The position numbers and the translations under genes are program-made. Below the pieces are notes generated by a model. That model saw nothing but the letters and a program-made list of their open reading frames with translations. It did not search any database and was not told where the DNA came from. Shown here in pieces: positions 7,805 through 14,912 of a DNA stretch of 16,784 nt (position 1 is its first letter; every line of letters starts with the position of its first letter). The stretch is from NCBI GenBank assembly GCA_031283025.1, contig JAITCP010000158.1:1-16784 (forward strand), read 5' to 3'. This DNA is from Spirochaetaceae bacterium (GTDB taxonomy: Bacteria > Spirochaetota > Spirochaetia > Treponematales > Breznakiellaceae).

Positions 7805-9139
7805 ATGGCTTACGATTTTACCATTGAATCACTTGGGAAATGCAACATAAAATCTCCCATAAGTATGTCAAAGGTTCACGGGGATTTTATTGCCAATTAT
7901 GTTACTGACGATGAATTTATCCGGCTGGAAACAACGGTTAAATTAGGCAAACAGGAATCCATGGAGCGGGCGCAGGTTTTTGAGGCCGCCGGCCCCAGGG
8001 AAATGATCTACTTTAGCCCCCAGCACGTCCATGCGGGACTTGTAAGCTGCGGCGGACTTTGCCCCGGCATCAATGACGTAATCCGCGCTATAGTACGCTG
8101 CCTCTGGTACCGTTACGGGGTACGCCGCATTACCGGTATATGCTACGGCTTTAAGGGCTTCCTTCCCGAATATAACTTTGGCAGTATGGAACTTAACCCC
8201 AATCTGGTAGACGATATTCACAAATTGGGGGGTACTTTTCTGGGCAGCGCCCGCGGAGGCGGCAAAGAAGTAACAAAAATTGTTGACGCAATGGAACAGC
8301 TAAACCTGAATATGCTCTTTACCATAGGCGGGGACGGAACCCAAAGAGGTGCCCTGGATATAGCGGAAGAAATTGGCCGGCGGCAGCTAAAGATCGCCAA
8401 TATCGGCATTCCCAAAACAGTTGACAATGATTTTTCCTTTATTCAGAGATCCTTTGGCTTTGATACCGCCGTAGCCAAAGCGGTAGAAGTCGTCGCCGCC
8501 GCCCACATGGAAGCCCATTCCCAGATTAACGGCATAGGACTGGTAAAAGTGATGGGCCGGGAATCCGGGTTTATCGCCGCGCACACCGCTCTGGCAAGCC
8601 ATGAAGTAAATTTTGTATTGATTCCGGAAATCCCCTTTGAACTGGACGGCCCCAACGGTTTTCTGCATCATCTGGAAACCCGGCTCCTTAAGCACAAGCA
8701 CGCGGTAATTATTGTTGCAGAGGGAGCCTTACAGGATCAGCTGCTCAAGGAAATAAAAACAGATGCCGGCGGCAATGTAAAAATGGCCGATGTAGGGCCT
8801 TTTATTCGGGACAAAATAATCGAATACTTTGACAGCAAGGAAATGGAAATCAACCTGAAATACATTGACCCAAGCTACCAGATACGTTCCGCCCAGGCCA
8901 ATCCCAGCGATTCAATCTACTGCGAACGGCTGGGAAACGCCGCCGCCCATGCGGCCATGGCGGGAAAAACCAAGTGCGTCATCGGCCTGGTGAACAACGA
9001 ATTTGTCCACCTGCCCATAAAAGCAGTGGTTTCCCGGCGCAGCCATGTAGACCCGGAAGGTAACCTTTGGCGTGATACCCTGGATGCCACCCATCAGCCC
9101 ATTCTGATGGTAAATAACCCCATGGCGGCTTTCTTTTAG
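7805..9139 (+). CDS. pfk: 6-phosphofructokinase, long group X type
   Basis: This 444-residue phosphofructokinase phosphorylates fructose 6-phosphate in glycolysis. Visible family motifs are the first glycine-rich loop SCGGLCPGINDVIRA, the nucleotide/PPi loop IGGDGT (G175-T179), the catalytic loop PKTVDND (P203-D209, with D207 matching the E. coli Asp127 base) and the sugar-phosphate motif KVMGRESG. The donor-specificity positions are mixed. The loop glycine after GGD is the ATP-type residue, while the lysine in PKT is typical of PPi enzymes. This Gly/Lys combination is known from group X enzymes, including ATP-dependent trypanosomal ones, so the donor cannot be settled here. The extra N-terminal 80 residues and the overall length also fit this clade. 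It has its own promoter and ribosome binding site and stands alone between the efflux operon and a convergent gene. Confidence 0.92.
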   Translation: MAYDFTIESLGKCNIKSPISMSKVHGDFIANYVTDDEFIRLETTVKLGKQESMERAQVFEAAGPREMIYFSPQHVHAGLVSCGGLCPGINDVIRAIVRCLWYRYGVRRITGICYGFKGFLPEYNFGSMELNPNLVDDIHKLGGTFLGSARGGGKEVTKIVDAMEQLNLNMLFTIGGDGTQRGALDIAEEIGRRQLKIANIGIPKTVDNDFSFIQRSFGFDTAVAKAVEVVAAAHMEAHSQINGIGLVKVMGRESGFIAAHTALASHEVNFVLIPEIPFELDGPNGFLHHLETRLLKHKHAVIIVAEGALQDQLLKEIKTDAGGNVKMADVGPFIRDKIIEYFDSKEMEINLKYIDPSYQIRSAQANPSDSIYCERLGNAAAHAAMAGKTKCVIGLVNNEFVHLPIKAVVSRRSHVDPEGNLWRDTLDATHQPILMVNNPMAAFF

Positions 9140-9145
9140 ATTTGG

Positions 9146-9260
9146 GGAACCACTAAAAACCGGTTGTTTTTAGCGGTTCCTTTGGGGTTTCCCGCCCTTT
9201 GGGCTGCGAAACGTGCGTTTTTCAGCGGTAAATCCCTAAAAACTGAAGTTTTTAGGGGTT
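9146..9260 (+). repeat. 115-bp paired-hairpin element, copy 2
   Basis: Hairpin A occupies 9146-9180 (15-bp stem with one mismatch, loop CGGTT). A GCCC/GGGC mini-hairpin lies at 9194-9204. Hairpin B occupies 9231-9260 (13-bp stem, loop TGAA closed by C-G). Relative to copy 1 one stem pair has changed from T-A to C-G on both sides, so pairing was preserved. The right arms of A and B are nearly the same sequence. It fills the gap between the pfk stop (9139) and the convergent minus-strand gene end (9286), where it could also help end transcription, although there is no strong T-run. Confidence 0.85.
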
Positions 9261-9285
9261 CCCTTTGGCTTATTCGCTTTGCTTT

Positions 9286-10785
9286 TTATAAGGATTGGCT
9301 TTCTCTCTTAAATCCGGTGGAAAAGCGTTGTACCAAGTTGTCAATCTGCTTTTGTGAGCTTATGCCATAACTGTCAAGAACTGCAGTCTCAAATTGATCA
9401 AAGGTAACATCGCCCTGCTCGTAATGGCAAAGCATATTGGCCATGTACACGGCAAAAACAAGTTCCTGATTTTCCACAGCGGCAGACAAAGGATCATGGT
9501 GGTAACGAATCGCCGCTATCAGGTGTTCGGGGAAATTCCATTTTTCCGCCACCATACTGCCAATTTCCGCGTGGTTCATTCCGGCGGAAAGGTCTTCAAA
9601 CGTGGAGGGAGGCATTCCTTTTTCATCACAAAAGGCCCTTATTTTATCCAGCAGATCGGGATGTACGCTGGCAAAAATGATCTTGCCCATATCATGGAGT
9701 ATGCCTCCCACATAGGCATCGTCCATAAGGGCCGGATCCTTTCTAAAGTTTTTGACCAAATTGTAGCCATAGAAAGCGGATTTATAGCTGTATTCCCACA
9801 AGAGGTGTTTTTCGTTTGTATCATCTCCCAGGATTTTCTGGGTTCCGTAGGAATAAAGCAGATTTTTGATTCCCCGCATCCCCACAAGTTTTACCGCTTC
9901 CGCTATACTGTCAACTTTTTTCGCCAGCATATATTGGGCGGAGTTGACTATTTTCAGTAAATCCGCCGTAAAAGCCGGATCCATGGAAATTTGCCGGGCA
10001 ATGTCGGCCATGTCCGATTTTGGATCCCCTATCATCCTTTGAACCATCACGATATTTTCCGGGAACTGGGGCAGGGATTCTATATTATCCACAATGGTTT
10101 TTGAAAGCCTGGACAGGTTTTCCAGCCTTGTTTTATCCAGCGGCATTATAATTCTGGCAATAGTTTCTGTTCCCGTTCCAACAATGTCAAAACAATCCTC
10201 GTCCAGGCCCATCTTCTTTAGCATCAATACCATAATTACCAATCCCAGCCCGGCGCCTTCTGAATCATCCAGAACCTGGGTAAGCGCATCTTCCAGACTG
10301 TCAAACTGACGGGAACGGGCCAGTTTGTCGTGAATCCTTACCAATTCCATCTTGGTAATGACAACATTGTTTCTAACCTCAACGTTGATAACATTCTTTT
10401 TGATTTGGAAAACCAGCTTGATATATAACCCTTTATCCTTTTGAACACGCAGGTAATGGTCTATGTTAGTTAAGGTATGTTCCTTAAAAGAGCTCATCCC
10501 TTCCTTATAATCATCCGGGTTTGCAATATCTAAACCCCGTTCAATAAAATAAACCCGCTTGGTATTGGCCTTTTTTGCGTTTACAGCCAACTCCTGGACG
10601 CAGTAAACTATATAATCCTTTAACTTTTCCTGGCTAACTTCCCTTAAAAAGATTGTCAGTACCTGTTCCATATAGACTTCTATTTCATGGGGCAGAGTAA
10701 AGGTAGTAATCGTTAATGGTATTCCCGATTGAACTGCCATTTTAATTTTTGATTCATCTATCACCAATTCATGTGACCCGGCCAT
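9286..10785 (-). CDS. GHKL-like ATPase domain fused to HDOD domain
   Basis: This 499-residue soluble protein lacks signal peptide and membrane segments. Residues about 30-215 look like a histidine-kinase-type ATP-binding fold. The N-box is present (E65-x3-N69 in ELAVNAKKAN), as is a G2-like box (EGAGLGL, 176-182), but the G1 position reads VEVRNN at 135-140 instead of DxGxG. Residues about 236-435 form an HDOD domain, with LPQFPENI at its start, LLKIVNSAQY and VGMRGIKNLL in the middle, an HD pair at H364-D365 (ILHDMGK), and the closing NHAEIGSMVAEKWNFPEHLI...RYHHDP. HDOD proteins act in bacterial signalling and stress control, often without known enzymatic activity. The ATPase part may be an anti-sigma-like or sensor module. 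AGGG before the ATG is a plausible ribosome binding site. It is transcribed alone, convergent with pfk. Confidence 0.85.
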   Translation of the reverse strand: MAGSHELVIDESKIKMAVQSGIPLTITTFTLPHEIEVYMEQVLTIFLREVSQEKLKDYIVYCVQELAVNAKKANTKRVYFIERGLDIANPDDYKEGMSSFKEHTLTNIDHYLRVQKDKGLYIKLVFQIKKNVINVEVRNNVVITKMELVRIHDKLARSRQFDSLEDALTQVLDDSEGAGLGLVIMVLMLKKMGLDEDCFDIVGTGTETIARIIMPLDKTRLENLSRLSKTIVDNIESLPQFPENIVMVQRMIGDPKSDMADIARQISMDPAFTADLLKIVNSAQYMLAKKVDSIAEAVKLVGMRGIKNLLYSYGTQKILGDDTNEKHLLWEYSYKSAFYGYNLVKNFRKDPALMDDAYVGGILHDMGKIIFASVHPDLLDKIRAFCDEKGMPPSTFEDLSAGMNHAEIGSMVAEKWNFPEHLIAAIRYHHDPLSAAVENQELVFAVYMANMLCHYEQGDVTFDQFETAVLDSYGISSQKQIDNLVQRFSTGFKRESQSL

Positions 10786-10819
10786 TTTTAATCCCTATCA
10801 TTTGTAATATTTGTACTAG

Positions 10820-10924
10820 ACTTGTTCAAGAACCTGGTTGGTTCTTGAACAAGTTAAGCAAAATACTGCGTATTTTGCAGTTTTTAATAGGAAGTTGTTC
10901 AGAAACTGAAGTTTCTAAACAACT
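10820..10924 (+). repeat. Paired-hairpin element with different stems, same loops
   Basis: Three hairpins in 105 bp. Hairpin A is at 10820-10854, with a perfect 15-bp stem and 5-nt loop TGGTT, the same dimensions as hairpin A of the 115-bp elements but a different stem sequence. A middle hairpin is at 10858-10878 (9-bp perfect stem GCAAAATAC, loop TGC). Hairpin B is at 10893-10924 (14-bp stem with one mismatch, loop TGAA). It lies in the divergent space between the HDOD gene and the gene at 11016, upstream of the latter's promoter, and its left end reaches the probable promoter area of the HDOD gene. Confidence 0.8.
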
Positions 10925-10960
10925 CTACTATTGTGCTGCAATTATACATTTTCTTGGCCC

Positions 10961-10989
10961 TTCACGCAATATCTATATGTTACTATAAT
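10961..10989 (+). promoter_or_regulatory. Promoter for the 11016-14262 gene run
   Basis: A perfect -10 box TATAAT (10984-10989) lies 17 bp after a weaker -35 box TTCACG (10961-10966, four of six consensus bases). The expected start is about 20 nt before the ATG at 11016. Confidence 0.55.
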
Positions 10990-11015
10990 TTATATACACG
11001 GAAAGAAGCAAATTT

Positions 11016-12665
11016 ATGGAACTGAAAATTTTAGTATGTTTGGCTGTTTTTTGCCTGTTTTTATCCATAATAAGGCCCCTGGTCAGGGGATTATGGAAGC
11101 TGGAAGGGCTCGTGGCCTGCCCGCTGCTTGCTTTCTTTATTCTATTGGGCATTTTTCCCGCTTATGGATTCAGGCCGGAATGTGTTCCCCTGCTTCTTTT
11201 TGCCCTTTTTCTAACATTTGCCAATATATATGACCTTATAGCCCTTTTTTCCGGCCTCCAAAGCGACGCATACCGGGACAGAAGGCTGATCTTTACCTTT
11301 GTTACAGCGGTTATTTTTGCTTGTACTACGTGGGTATGTTTTTATTATGCCCCGGGTATGGATATAGAACTGTCTACACAAGAAGTAGAAACCTTCTCTA
11401 TTCGGGATAAGGATGGGGAATTGTATGTCCGTATATACGGCATTGCTGAAGCCGATACTGCTGAAACCGATACTGCCAGGGCCGATGCTTCTAAGGTCGA
11501 TACTGCCAATGTCGATACTGCCGAGACCGGAACTTCTGAATTGAATGAAGACGAAGCGGAGGTAAAAAACCGTATCCGGCCCCTCTTAATCCTCCTGCCG
11601 CCGGTGGCAGGCTCCCATTTGGTGGTTGAAGGAGTTTGCCAGGCCCTAAGGGACAAAGGTTTTTCCGTTCTAACCTATTCAAGGCCGGGTTTTGATTCCC
11701 CCGCTTTTGACGGACAGGGTGTACCGGTGCGCCTTTCTATTCCCCGCCTGTTCCGGCTTCTTTATGCATTGACCAGAGGTTTTAACAGTACCTTGGCCAA
11801 TGCAAGAAGCAGGGAGCTGGAAGAGGGCCGGCGGCGGGATACGGAACTGCTCCTTAGGGAACTGGCGCAGAACAAAACCCTGCAGGATAAACTGGGGGAC
11901 GGAAGAAGTACGATTTTCCTGGCCGGGTACGGCGCCGGCGGGGCGGCCCTTACATACCTTTCCGGGCAGGATGATTTTGTAAACAGGTATCCCCAAATTA
12001 AAGGGATCATTGCAGTGGAAGCGCCCCTGTTTTCATCCATGGAAAGCGATCCTCAACTTCCCCGCCATTCAGAAAATGCCGCCGCCACGATTTTCACGCG
12101 GCTTGCAGGCTTTGTCCGGCAATTTCTTCCCGGAAAAATCACCCATGTAGAAAATATTCCCAGGCCCCTGCTTCCTGCCCTGTTTCTTGTTTCAGACCGG
12201 GTTATTCAGGACAGGGAAGGCCGCTATGAAACAATAGTACGGGCCCTGGCAGCCTCCCAAAATAACGCGTTGCTTGCCGCTGTACCGGGAGCAGGTCCGC
12301 TTGATTACTCCAACAGCCCCCGGTATTACCCCATACTAAGTTTTTTGTTTCCGGGGGCAGTTGATACAGAAAGCCAGGCGGGAGGCCCTGAAAAGGCCGG
12401 GGGCCCTGAAAGGACAGGGGGCCCGGAAATTACCGCTTCCCTGATTACCAACTTTGCCGCCTTGATCCTTTCTGAACCTCCGGTTTTTTTTGAGACCTCT
12501 GTCCTTTTAGAGACCTCTGTCTTTTCAGAGTCTTCTGTCTTTTCAGACCTTTCCGGGCATACGAATGAATCAAGCCTTGTAAAAACACCCCTGAATGGGG
12601 ATATATATCTGAGGACAGGAGGGGTCTGGAATATTCCCAACAGCCGGACTATACTCCATCCATGA
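11016..12665 (+). CDS. Membrane-anchored alpha/beta-hydrolase-like protein, probably non-catalytic
   Basis: This 549-residue protein has four hydrophobic segments (about residues 4-24, 32-52, 58-82 and 92-116), then a soluble part. Residues 146-175 are a five-residue repeat tract (DTA core). An alpha/beta-hydrolase-like region follows at about 188-440: RPLLILLPPVAGSH, VLTYSRPGFD, and a nucleophile-elbow position AGYGAGG. At that elbow the GxSxG serine is replaced by glycine (G306). Near the end of the fold, where a catalytic histidine is expected, I see only PGAGPLDYSN. Catalysis of the usual kind is therefore unlikely. The tail carries two more repeat tracts and no recognisable domain. Its stop overlaps the start of the Nif3 gene (ATGA). 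The hydrolase-fold call is moderate; the role is unknown. Confidence 0.7.
   Translation: MELKILVCLAVFCLFLSIIRPLVRGLWKLEGLVACPLLAFFILLGIFPAYGFRPECVPLLLFALFLTFANIYDLIALFSGLQSDAYRDRRLIFTFVTAVIFACTTWVCFYYAPGMDIELSTQEVETFSIRDKDGELYVRIYGIAEADTAETDTARADASKVDTANVDTAETGTSELNEDEAEVKNRIRPLLILLPPVAGSHLVVEGVCQALRDKGFSVLTYSRPGFDSPAFDGQGVPVRLSIPRLFRLLYALTRGFNSTLANARSRELEEGRRRDTELLLRELAQNKTLQDKLGDGRSTIFLAGYGAGGAALTYLSGQDDFVNRYPQIKGIIAVEAPLFSSMESDPQLPRHSENAAATIFTRLAGFVRQFLPGKITHVENIPRPLLPALFLVSDRVIQDREGRYETIVRALAASQNNALLAAVPGAGPLDYSNSPRYYPILSFLFPGAVDTESQAGGPEKAGGPERTGGPEITASLITNFAALILSEPPVFFETSVLLETSVFSESSVFSDLSGHTNESSLVKTPLNGDIYLRTGGVWNIPNSRTILHP
11451..11540 (+). repeat. Six 15-bp tandem repeats inside the hydrolase-like gene
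   Basis: Six imperfect 15-bp units encode ADTAE, TDTAR, ADASK, VDTAN, VDTAE and TGTSE. The shared DNA core is CGATACTGC. The tract joins the membrane part to the soluble domain and looks like an expandable acidic linker. Confidence 0.85.
12378..12431 (+). repeat. Three 18-bp tandem repeats (GGPE tract)
   Basis: Three 18-bp units encode AGGPEK, AGGPER and TGGPEI. The length is a multiple of three, so copy-number change keeps the frame. Confidence 0.8.
12492..12545 (+). repeat. Three 18-bp tandem repeats (ETSV tract)
   Basis: Three 18-bp units encode ETSVLL, ETSVFS and ESSVFS, followed by a degenerate fourth unit (DLSG). This is the third independent repeat tract in the same gene. Confidence 0.8.
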
Positions 12666-13435
12666 CAAGCGCAGCAAACATGGCGTCATTGGAAGGGTTT
12701 TTAAATTCCCTCCTGGATATAGAGTCATTCCAGTCTGTTGATTCTTCCATGAACGGGCTCCAGGTTGACAATGACGGCTCTGAAATACGGAAGATTGTTT
12801 TTGCTGTTGACGCGTGCATGGAAAGTTTTTGCCGCTGCGCCGCCGCCGGGGGGAATATGCTTTTTGTCCACCACGGGCTTTTTTGGGGCGCTCCCCTGGC
12901 CTTAAAAGGGCCGCACCGCCAACGGCTCATGTTTCTGCTGGATCACAACATTGCCCTTTATGCGGTACACCTGCCCCTGGATCAGCACCACCGTCTGGGT
13001 AATAACGCGGCGCTGGCGGAATTGCTGGGAATCGAAGACCCCCAGCCTTTTGGACTTTACCATGGCAGGAAAATAGGGTATAAAGGAAAATTGAAAAAGC
13101 CCCTTACCGTAGCGGAGGCTGCCAGGGCTATAACGCACGGGAACAACAGCCCACTGGGTGTGTATCCTTTTGGAAAAGAGTTGAATGAAAGCTGCGCGGT
13201 TGTTTCGGGCGGCGCTTCTCATGAAGCGCTTCAAGCGATAGAAGAAGGAGTGGATCTTTATGTTACCGGTGAGATAGGGCATAGTTCTTATTATCCGGCT
13301 ATGGAAGGCCGGCTAAATCTAATCGCCGGAGGCCACTATGCTACTGAAGTCTGGGGGGTACGCAGGGTTATGGCCGAATGTGCCGCTCAGTTTAACATAG
13401 ACACGGAATTTATTGATATTCCCACAGGATTATAA
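12662..13435 (+). CDS. Nif3-like dinuclear metal centre protein (DUF34)
   Basis: This 257-residue protein is of typical length for the short Nif3 form. Family motifs are DSSMNGLQVDN near the N-terminus, FVHHGLFWG (metal-binding histidines), YAVHLPLDQH (histidine and aspartate ligands), YVTGEIGHSSYY, and the C-terminal GGHYATEVWG with a further histidine and glutamate ligand. Family members form hexameric rings with two metal ions per subunit; some are labelled GTP cyclohydrolase I type 2, but the physiological reaction is generally unsettled. The ATG overlaps the preceding stop codon by four bases (ATGA), indicating translational coupling to the hydrolase-like gene. Confidence 0.93.
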   Translation: MTSAANMASLEGFLNSLLDIESFQSVDSSMNGLQVDNDGSEIRKIVFAVDACMESFCRCAAAGGNMLFVHHGLFWGAPLALKGPHRQRLMFLLDHNIALYAVHLPLDQHHRLGNNAALAELLGIEDPQPFGLYHGRKIGYKGKLKKPLTVAEAARAITHGNNSPLGVYPFGKELNESCAVVSGGASHEALQAIEEGVDLYVTGEIGHSSYYPAMEGRLNLIAGGHYATEVWGVRRVMAECAAQFNIDTEFIDIPTGL

Positions 13436-13439
13436 ATAG

Positions 13440-13471
13440 AGTTGTTCAGAAACTGAAGTTTCTGAACAACT
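13440..13471. repeat. Single B-type hairpin (TGAA loop)
   Basis: A perfect 14-bp stem with a TGAA loop, starting five bases after the Nif3 stop. Its stem is almost the same as hairpin B at 10893-10924 (one arm position differs). No A-type partner is seen nearby, so it is a solo or reduced copy. It could partly terminate the Nif3 transcript but lacks a T-run. Confidence 0.8.
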
Positions 13472-13501
13472 TTCCATAAAAAACTAATGAAGGATGAACA
13501 G

Positions 13502-14011
13502 ATGAAGAAAAAAGCAATTCCCCTTATACTAACGGCGGCGATCATTGGCGTAGATCAGCTTTCAAAAGCAATTATTGTAAAAAAATTGCCGGAAGAGGAT
13601 ATAATTGATGTGTTTCATAACGGATTCCTGTGGATATGGCACGTCCGGAACACTGCCATAGCATTTAGTTTGGGGCATAATCTGCCGGATTGGCTTAAAC
13701 CCATCGTGATTAAAGTGCTTCCTATCGCGGTGCTTGTATATCTGGTTTGGTTCTACCTAAAATCCAATGAACTTGCCCCCATTCAGCGCTGGTGTTTAGC
13801 GGGAATACTTGGCGGCGGACTGGGGAACCTCATTGACAGAATATTCCGATCCGACGGCGTGGTTGACTTTATCAGCGTAAAATTTTACGGATTTTTGGGA
13901 TTTGCCCGATGGCCCACGTTTAACCTGGCGGACTCTTTTGTGGTAGTATTTGGGATTTTGTTCCTGATTACGCTCATTTTGCCGGGCTCTAAAGGAAAAA
14001 CAAAATCATGA
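13502..14011 (+). CDS. lspA: Lipoprotein signal peptidase (signal peptidase II)
   Basis: This inner-membrane aspartic protease cuts the signal peptide from diacylglyceryl-modified prolipoproteins. The 169-residue product has four hydrophobic segments and the family motifs: VDQLSK in TM1, RNTAIAFSLG (the NxGxAF region, slightly divergent), GGGLGNLIDRI, GVVDFI with catalytic D122, and PTFNLADS with catalytic D144. I start it at 13502, where AAGGA is correctly spaced; an in-frame ATG at 13487 would add five residues but lacks a ribosome binding site. The stop overlaps the next start by four bases. Confidence 0.95.
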   Translation: MKKKAIPLILTAAIIGVDQLSKAIIVKKLPEEDIIDVFHNGFLWIWHVRNTAIAFSLGHNLPDWLKPIVIKVLPIAVLVYLVWFYLKSNELAPIQRWCLAGILGGGLGNLIDRIFRSDGVVDFISVKFYGFLGFARWPTFNLADSFVVVFGILFLITLILPGSKGKTKS

Positions 14012-14262
14012 CAAAAAAAGTAAAATTTGCGTTATTTATGCTTGCCGGCACGGCGCTCAATATAGTATTGACGGGGATTAGTATAATTGTGCTGTTTTTA
14101 CTGTATACGGTGTTTTTGGTTCCCCATATTCCCGCGGATAAGGCATCTATCGGCATACCTATCCTCTTTGTAGCCTCTTTTGCCATAGCCTTTATATCAT
14201 ACCGGAAGATAGTAAAGGCGTTTCTGCAAAAACATCCGTTAGATCAAAAAGACGAACCCTAA
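14008..14262 (+). CDS. Small two-helix membrane protein downstream of lspA
   Basis: This 84-residue protein has a lysine-rich start (MTKKVK), a hydrophobic segment at about residues 7-38 that may hold one long or two short helices, a short loop (HIPADKAS), a second hydrophobic segment at about 47-65 and a charged tail. It overlaps lspA by ATGA, so it is coupled to signal peptidase II. I recall small proteins at this place in other treponemes with the label 'leader peptide processing enzyme', but nothing in the sequence shows an enzymatic motif. Confidence 0.8.
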   Translation: MTKKVKFALFMLAGTALNIVLTGISIIVLFLLYTVFLVPHIPADKASIGIPILFVASFAIAFISYRKIVKAFLQKHPLDQKDEP

Positions 14263-14322
14263 TGCCGTTTTAATACCGTAGCTTAATGGCGGTTTTCGAC
14301 ATCCTGCCGCACGCAGAATGTA

Positions 14323-14339
14323 GGGGCGGGAACCGCCCC
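14323..14339. repeat. GC-rich REP-like hairpin
   Basis: A perfect 7-bp stem GGGGCGG with a GAA loop, preceded by TGTA. The TGTAGGGGCG start resembles widespread short palindromic repeats in bacterial genomes. Confidence 0.5.
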
Positions 14340-14540
14340 ATAAACCGTTTTGTTAAATGCCGTTTGCCTTTACAGCGTATTTATATACTGCCGACTTATT
14401 CAAAATTCTTTTGCCCCCGCCCAATAACCGCGCCCGCAGGGCGTTGATGAACAAATGTTGCACGGCGTAGCGCAAGAAAATGCCCCATTGTAAAATAATG
14501 CGCGGCTGATTTATTAGCCGTAGCGCGCGCCAAGACGAAC

Positions 14541-14568
14541 CGCCTTGCGTCATGGACGGCGCAAGGCG
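14541..14568. repeat. 9-bp inverted repeat
   Basis: CGCCTTGCG and CGCAAGGCG are perfect complements separated by 10 bases. No T-run follows on either strand, so it is not an obvious terminator. Confidence 0.55.
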
Positions 14569-14643
14569 TGGGAATAATGTTTTTGAACATACTGTTTTAA
14601 TACTATTTATTTTAATCATTTGCAGGGAACGTTTCATTCTTTA

Positions 14644-14659
14644 ACCAAAACGTTTTGGT
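14644..14659. promoter_or_regulatory. Perfect 16-bp palindrome, possible operator
   Basis: ACCAAAACGTTTTGGT is fully self-complementary. A half-site GTTTTGGT recurs about 15 bases further on (14673-14680), the pattern of a repressor or activator binding region. No start codon lies close by on either strand, so the target gene is unclear. Confidence 0.35.
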
Positions 14660-14701
14660 CTTTTAGTAGAATGTTTTGGTGATCATTGGGGAAATTTGCT
14701 T

Positions 14702-14732
14702 AAAAAAGCCCAAAAACGGGTCATTTTGACCC
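14702..14732 (-). terminator. Factor-independent terminator of the small-protein cluster
   Basis: On the minus strand the perfect stem GGGTCA/TGACCC (14718-14732) is followed by GTTTTTGGGCTTTTTT. It lies about 30 bases after the stop of the last small gene (14763). Confidence 0.7.
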
Positions 14733-14762
14733 ATTATTCTCTAAAACCCTCTTTTTGGGGTG

Positions 14763-14873
14763 TTAGGCACGTTTTGCGTTGTCCGTGTCAAATTGTTTTT
14801 CACGCCAACTGGCAACAACCCCCCAAATTATAAGAGGAAGAACGATTGCAACCATAAAAATAATTAACCACAT
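14763..14873 (-). CDS. 36-residue single-helix membrane protein
   Basis: A short ORF with AAGGAG seven bases before the ATG at 14873. It encodes MWLIIFMVAIVLPLIIWG, a membrane helix from residue 1 to about 21, then ASWREKQFDTDNAKRA, a charged tail, giving an N-out/C-in single-pass prediction. The layout matches the 47-residue neighbour (both begin MW-I/L-I, have a proline mid-helix and end in a charged tail), so the two are probably paralogues. It is followed by a good terminator. I do not recognise a named family. The plus-strand frame over this region is less credible because it lacks a ribosome binding site. Confidence 0.65.
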   Translation of the reverse strand: MWLIIFMVAIVLPLIIWGVVASWREKQFDTDNAKRA

Positions 14874-14912
14874 AAATTACTCCTTGCCTTTTTTTTCAGG
14901 CTTTTTTGGGTG

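Larger units (their letters stand above)
14263..14640. other. Non-coding, hairpin-rich stretch
   Basis: No convincing gene lies here. Visible structures are GGGGCGG/CCGCCCC around GAA (14323-14339), CGCCC/GGGCG around 14430, CGGCT/AGCCG around 14505-14520 and a 9-bp perfect inverted repeat CGCCTTGCG/CGCAAGGCG (14541-14568). TAGGGGCGG...CCGCCCC resembles short mobile-type repeats common in other bacterial genomes. The stretch may be repeat debris or a structured RNA. Confidence 0.4.

Noticed and set aside
9164..9370. 68-residue open frame on the plus strand
   Set aside because: Runs through the hairpin element and the 3' end of the HDOD gene; it has no ribosome binding site.
9394..9960. 188-residue open frame on the plus strand
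   Set aside because: Lies antisense inside the HDOD domain, which is well supported on the minus strand.
10820..10924. CRISPR-like or attC-like array
   Set aside because: The hairpins are few, unequal and lack equal spacers or direct repeats; no cas or integrase gene is present in the window.
13440..13471. Factor-independent terminator after the Nif3 gene
   Set aside because: The stem is strong but no T-run follows on the plus strand, and its twin at 10893 lies upstream of a gene; better explained as a family hairpin.
14353..14637. 94-residue open frame on the minus strand
   Set aside because: Crosses several inverted repeats, lacks a ribosome binding site and has no recognisable fold; treated as non-coding repeat debris.
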